Shown one piece after another: positions 4,656 to 8,132 of a stretch of DNA of 8,132 nucleotides. The notes under the pieces were generated by a model. It was not told the DNA's origin. It was given only the letters and a program-made list of their open reading frames with translations, and ran no database searches. The position numbers and the translations under genes are program-made. Origin of the DNA: Caldisericota bacterium (GTDB taxonomy: Bacteria; Caldisericota; Caldisericia; Cryosericales; Cryosericaceae); assembly GCA_026390215.1 (NCBI GenBank), contig JAPLGJ010000020.1, forward strand, positions 1 through 8,132, in the 5' to 3' direction. Position 1 is the stretch's first letter. Every line of letters begins with the position of its first letter.

Positions 4656-6924
4656 GGGGGACCTTGAAGGTCAACTGCCTTGCCTGTTCCTGGTTGTTCT
4701 GCGAGTCCTTGGCATAGTAGTTGAAAGTCACCATGCCATCGGGAATCTGAACCGGTCCGCCGTACAGCGTATCAGCCCCGGTATTGATGCGGTAGTAGAT
4801 GGAGACTGGGTACCCCGACGGACTGCTAGCCGTTATGGAAACTACAGGACGTGTCCTGTAGTAACCGTTCAGGCCATCGCCAGCAGCCGGAATTGTCACT
4901 GCGGTACTGGTCGGTAGGCTAGCGATGGAGTACGGGGCACTGTTGACCAGTGTTTGCTCAGCCGATGTATATGCCGCTAGCGTGTAGCTGACGGCCGGGG
5001 TCGGTGGGTTGACGATGTTGGCGGCCACGTCGATGACGACGGTGACCTGTGACGATGCCAGTACCGCAACAGGCGTCGTGATCTCAACGCGCCGGTTGGT
5101 ACTTGAAGCGGAAACCGACGACGGGATACTCCCGTTCACTCGTACGTACTGCCCAGCAATCGTTGTCGGAACGGTCGTTCCCGCTGGGAAGACCAAGTAG
5201 ATGCGACCTGATCCCGCAGACAGCAATCCGCCCATACCGGTCTGGAAGGTCACCGTGTACCCAGAAGGTTTGCCAACGCCACTTGTCGTCAGCATCACTT
5301 GAGGCTGACTGACCTGTGAGGTAGTGGTTATGTAGGATGCACTCACCGGCGCCACATCCGCACTGGTTGACACAGAAATGGTTACCGTTACCCCAGACGT
5401 CGACGGATTGTAGATGCCAGCACTACTGGAGAACACCACTGCGACCGACGAATACGCGGCGATAGCGACGGGAGTGACTATAGTGACCACATTGTTGGAC
5501 AGGACGCTGACGCTGTGCGCCTGAATACCGTTAACCGTCACAAGATTGCGGTTCATGGACAAAGGAATCGTCATGTTGCTCGGGAAATCGACGCTGATGG
5601 TACCGGAGTTCTGCTGCAACGTTCCTGTCGCCGATGTCTGAAAGCTTACCTGTACTTGAACCTGAGCAGACTGAGCCTTAGTGTCAACGGTGAGCGACAG
5701 GCCGAATACGGATGTCCCTGAGATCTGGTACTGACTTGATTGCACGGGGATCGTGTCCTTGCTGGTGTTGATGGTTAGTGTGTACGTTCCTACGACCGGC
5801 GAGTTTGTGATACCCAGCGAGGCCGGGAACGTAACCTGGACCCAGCCACCAACGGCAACCGTTATGCCGTATGGCATCGAGATGGTCACCGTATACCCGG
5901 ACCTGCCTACGTATGGACTGATTCCACTGTTGACCTGCACAACACCGGTGTTCAGATTTGAAGGGAAGGTCGTTCCCGAAGGGAACTGGATTGATATCGT
6001 GTCACTGCCACTTAGAGCACCGCTCGCACTGGTGTAGAAGAACACCGTGTACAAAGCTGGGGCGCTGGGCGCAGCCGGAGATACCTGTACGGTCGGACTC
6101 GTCACGGAACCCCCACCGATCTGGAAAGAGTTGGAATACTTGACGGTCTCTGCGGATGTCGCCAGCTGCAACTGGTACGTGCCCGCCACGTTTGTATTAC
6201 TCATTCCATATGACGAACTAATGGCGATGGTCGTGCTTACGCCAGCAGTGACTGCAGCCCCTAGGATTAGAGTCAACTGTGTGCCAGAGACGTATGCCAG
6301 CGTTACAGGTGTACTTCCGACAGTTATGCTCCCTGCGGTGAACGTTGTTGGGAACGTCGTGCCTGTAGGGAATCCAAGAGTAATGGTGTTGCTAGCAGCA
6401 AGATTGGCGGTAGGAGAAAAGACAATGTACCCATACTGAAGAAGGGTTCCTGCTGTGGTTGGGTAGAACTGAACAGTGAAGGAAGAAGCACTGGAGCCAC
6501 TTATCAAAACCGACCCAGACCCGGAGTCGGATCCCACCGTGCAACTAACAGTATACGTGTTTGGGCTTAGGGGAGTCTTGATTCCTGCAGCTATGCTGAA
6601 GACGATCGTTGAATAGCTGCTGAAGGGTGTCGACGCCACCACGGTGATCTGATTTCCTGCGACATAGGCAGCCGTTGCAGCTGTCCCGTTGACCGTTACA
6701 GTACCCGCAAGAAACCCCGAGGGCAGCTGAAAAGAGGGAAGAGTCAGCAGCAGGTAGCTCTGGGAAGTAGCAGTCGTATAGACCGCCACACTGAGGGCAG
6801 TGGGTGTGTTGACAGTCGAGGGCGTTGCCGTAACTGTAATCGTTGCAGCTTGTGCGCGCGGAACACCTCCGAACGCCCCAAGAACGAGCGCCAGGACTAG
6901 CAACAGTGACAGCAATCTCTTCAT
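4639..6924 (-). CDS. Large secreted beta-repeat surface protein, N-terminal part (frameshifted)
   Basis: As read, this frame encodes 761 residues. A signal peptide comes first (MKRLLSLLLVLALVLGAFGG, cleavage probably after AQA at 24-26). Five diverged beta-rich units of ~117-136 residues follow (28-671). Then comes an OmpL47/chitobiase-C-like domain (about 672-755), recognisable from VSIYYRINTGADTLYGGP, IPDGMVTFNYYAKDSQNNQE. The last six residues (PHHRAH) are an artefact of the frameshift; the true protein continues into Ig-like and stalk domains for ~1027 residues. The body is very rich in Ser, Thr and Val and poor in Lys, Glu and Cys, typical of extracellular fibres or stalks. ATG 6924 is chosen over the ATG pair at 6972 because AGGAGG lies five bases upstream and the signal peptide starts there. 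No sorting signal, S-layer homology domain or catalytic motif is visible. The SIMPL gene follows. A structural or adhesive role is inferred. Confidence 0.85.
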   Translation of the reverse strand: MKRLLSLLLVLALVLGAFGGVPRAQAATITVTATPSTVNTPTALSVAVYTTATSQSYLLLTLPSFQLPSGFLAGTVTVNGTAATAAYVAGNQITVVASTPFSSYSTIVFSIAAGIKTPLSPNTYTVSCTVGSDSGSGSVLISGSSASSFTVQFYPTTAGTLLQYGYIVFSPTANLAASNTITLGFPTGTTFPTTFTAGSITVGSTPVTLAYVSGTQLTLILGAAVTAGVSTTIAISSSYGMSNTNVAGTYQLQLATSAETVKYSNSFQIGGGSVTSPTVQVSPAAPSAPALYTVFFYTSASGALSGSDTISIQFPSGTTFPSNLNTGVVQVNSGISPYVGRSGYTVTISMPYGITVAVGGWVQVTFPASLGITNSPVVGTYTLTINTSKDTIPVQSSQYQISGTSVFGLSLTVDTKAQSAQVQVQVSFQTSATGTLQQNSGTISVDFPSNMTIPLSMNRNLVTVNGIQAHSVSVLSNNVVTIVTPVAIAAYSSVAVVFSSSAGIYNPSTSGVTVTISVSTSADVAPVSASYITTTSQVSQPQVMLTTSGVGKPSGYTVTFQTGMGGLLSAGSGRIYLVFPAGTTVPTTIAGQYVRVNGSIPSSVSASSTNRRVEITTPVAVLASSQVTVVIDVAANIVNPPTPAVSYTLAAYTSAEQTLVNSAPYSIASLPTSTAVTIPAAGDGLNGYYRTRPVVSITASSPSGYPVSIYYRINTGADTLYGGPVQIPDGMVTFNYYAKDSQNNQEQARQLTFKVPHHRAH
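4656..4660 (-). other. Frameshift site in a five-C run
   Basis: On the minus strand GTC CCC CAT CAC reads V-P-H-H and stops six codons after CAC-CGG begins (HHRAH, then TGA at 4641). Skipping one C gives GTC CCC ATC ACC GGG, V-P-I-T-G, which runs on without a break into the Ig-like and stalk domains. The residues gained (ITGRTEAGAS) match the start of the following module (VTGKTEAGAI), so the intended frame is clear. The cause may be a homopolymer sequencing error, a true mutation, or +1 slippage on CCC-C. Confidence 0.85.
4912..6843 (-). repeat. Five tandem ~130-residue coding repeats in the surface protein
   Basis: Approximate units by residue of the surface protein are 28-145, 146-273, 274-405, 406-537 and 538-671. 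Each has the same order of landmarks: an early T(S/T)ASGxL-like turn, I-x-hydrophobic-x-FPSGTTFP (FPTGTTFP, FPSGTTFP, FPSNMTIP, FPAGTTVP; LPSFQLPSGF in the first), a V(T)VNG strand, a TI-x-x-P strand, an S-x-x-V-hydrophobic-F strand with GI-x-N/T-P, and a GTYTL-x-hydrophobic-x-TS end. They are diverged at protein level with no long identical DNA blocks, so the duplication is old. I do not recognise the unit as a named family. Confidence 0.75.
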
Positions 6925-7216
6925 GTGTACCTCCTCGTACGTTCCCAATTCATCGTTCGCGCGGTGCATCAACGAGCTGCCGCACAGCTGTAGTCTTATC
7001 CTTGCTCAAGTCTGAGCCCGCTACAGTCTATTGCAACACTAACTGGTTCAACACCTGGCATCGGCCAGCAAGCCATAGATGCTCTGCGCGACGACTACGG
7101 TCCTCTCGGCCCGTCTTCACATTCCATTCATAGCCATAGAGGCGACGGCCGGTCGCATCGATCCCCTTTTTAGACGATACTCCGTCCCAAAGGTTCCCCG
7201 GCAAGCTTCGCCTGCC
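6925..7216. other. 292-base spacer between molybdoenzyme and surface protein genes
   Basis: No convincing gene is seen on either strand. Just after the molybdoenzyme stop, a short inverted repeat (7200-7216: GGCAAGC, TTC loop, GCCTGCC, one mismatch) could form a small hairpin without a T-run. On the right-hand side of the surface gene there is a strong Shine-Dalgarno, AGGAGG (minus strand, about 6930-6935). The rest appears to be leader and promoter sequence for the surface protein operon. Confidence 0.4.
7025..7051 (-). promoter_or_regulatory. Weak candidate promoter of the surface protein operon
   Basis: On the minus strand TTGAAC (7051-7046) and TAGACT (7030-7025) resemble -35 and -10 boxes, but the spacing is only 15 bases. 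It is the best pair I found in the spacer and would give a leader of about 95 bases. It could easily be chance. Confidence 0.2.

Positions 7217-8132
<916 letters not shown>

Noticed and set aside
6925..6972. Longer start of the surface protein at 6972 (MMHRAND)
   Set aside because: It would put 16 polar residues in front of a good signal peptide and ignore the strong AGGAGG five bases before ATG 6924.
7141..7180. GCGAC-GGCCG-GTCGC stem followed by CCCCTTTTT on the plus strand, like an intrinsic terminator
   Set aside because: The stem is only five pairs, lies ten bases or more from the T-run, and there is no plus-strand gene that it would terminate.

Overview
All recognisable genes in this window lie on the minus strand, so the text reads them right to left. 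The DNA is moderately GC-rich and densely packed, with Shine-Dalgarno sites on several genes. Gene families (SIMPL/DUF541 protein, copper-amine-oxidase-N-terminal 'stalk' domain protein, OmpR-type two-component system, OsmC, xanthine-dehydrogenase-type molybdoenzyme) suggest a bacterium with a large secreted or surface protein repertoire, such as a Firmicutes-like or Caldisericota-like lineage. That placement is an inference; no rRNA or marker gene is present to settle it.

Layout, in transcription order (high to low coordinates). (1) 8132-7217: the C-terminal ~40% of a xanthine dehydrogenase family molybdopterin-binding subunit, open at the window edge. (2) 7216-6925: a 292-base spacer with only a weak promoter candidate and the ribosome binding site of the next gene. 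(3) 6924-3840: one large secreted protein gene of about 1027 codons. It has a signal peptide, five diverged ~130-residue beta-rich repeats, an OmpL47/chitobiase-C-like domain, two Ig-like modules and a C-terminal stalk domain. A single extra C in a five-C run (4656-4660, G on the plus strand) splits it into two reading frames. (4) 3806-3096: an anchored SIMPL-domain protein, only 33 bases after the large gene, probably the same operon, followed by a 14-bp perfect hairpin. (5) 3095-2840: a spacer with the hairpin and a well-formed regulatory region for the next operon. (6) 2839-2147 and 2137-971: OmpR-family response regulator and sensor histidine kinase, nearly abutting and in the same frame. 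(7) 883-422: OsmC-family protein. (8) 311-1: the N-terminal part of an unrecognised single-pass or multi-pass membrane protein, cut by the window edge.

How they may work together: the two-component system has its own promoter, preceded by an 11-base-spaced direct repeat typical of OmpR-family binding, so it is probably autoregulated. OsmC follows closely and may be co-transcribed or driven by its own promoter. The surface protein and SIMPL protein form a plausible envelope module next to it; a regulatory link is conjecture. Two genes (the response regulator and the membrane protein at the left edge) have -10-like boxes exactly six bases before their ATG, which would give leaderless mRNAs. I see no RNA genes, insertion sequences, CRISPR arrays or phage genes.
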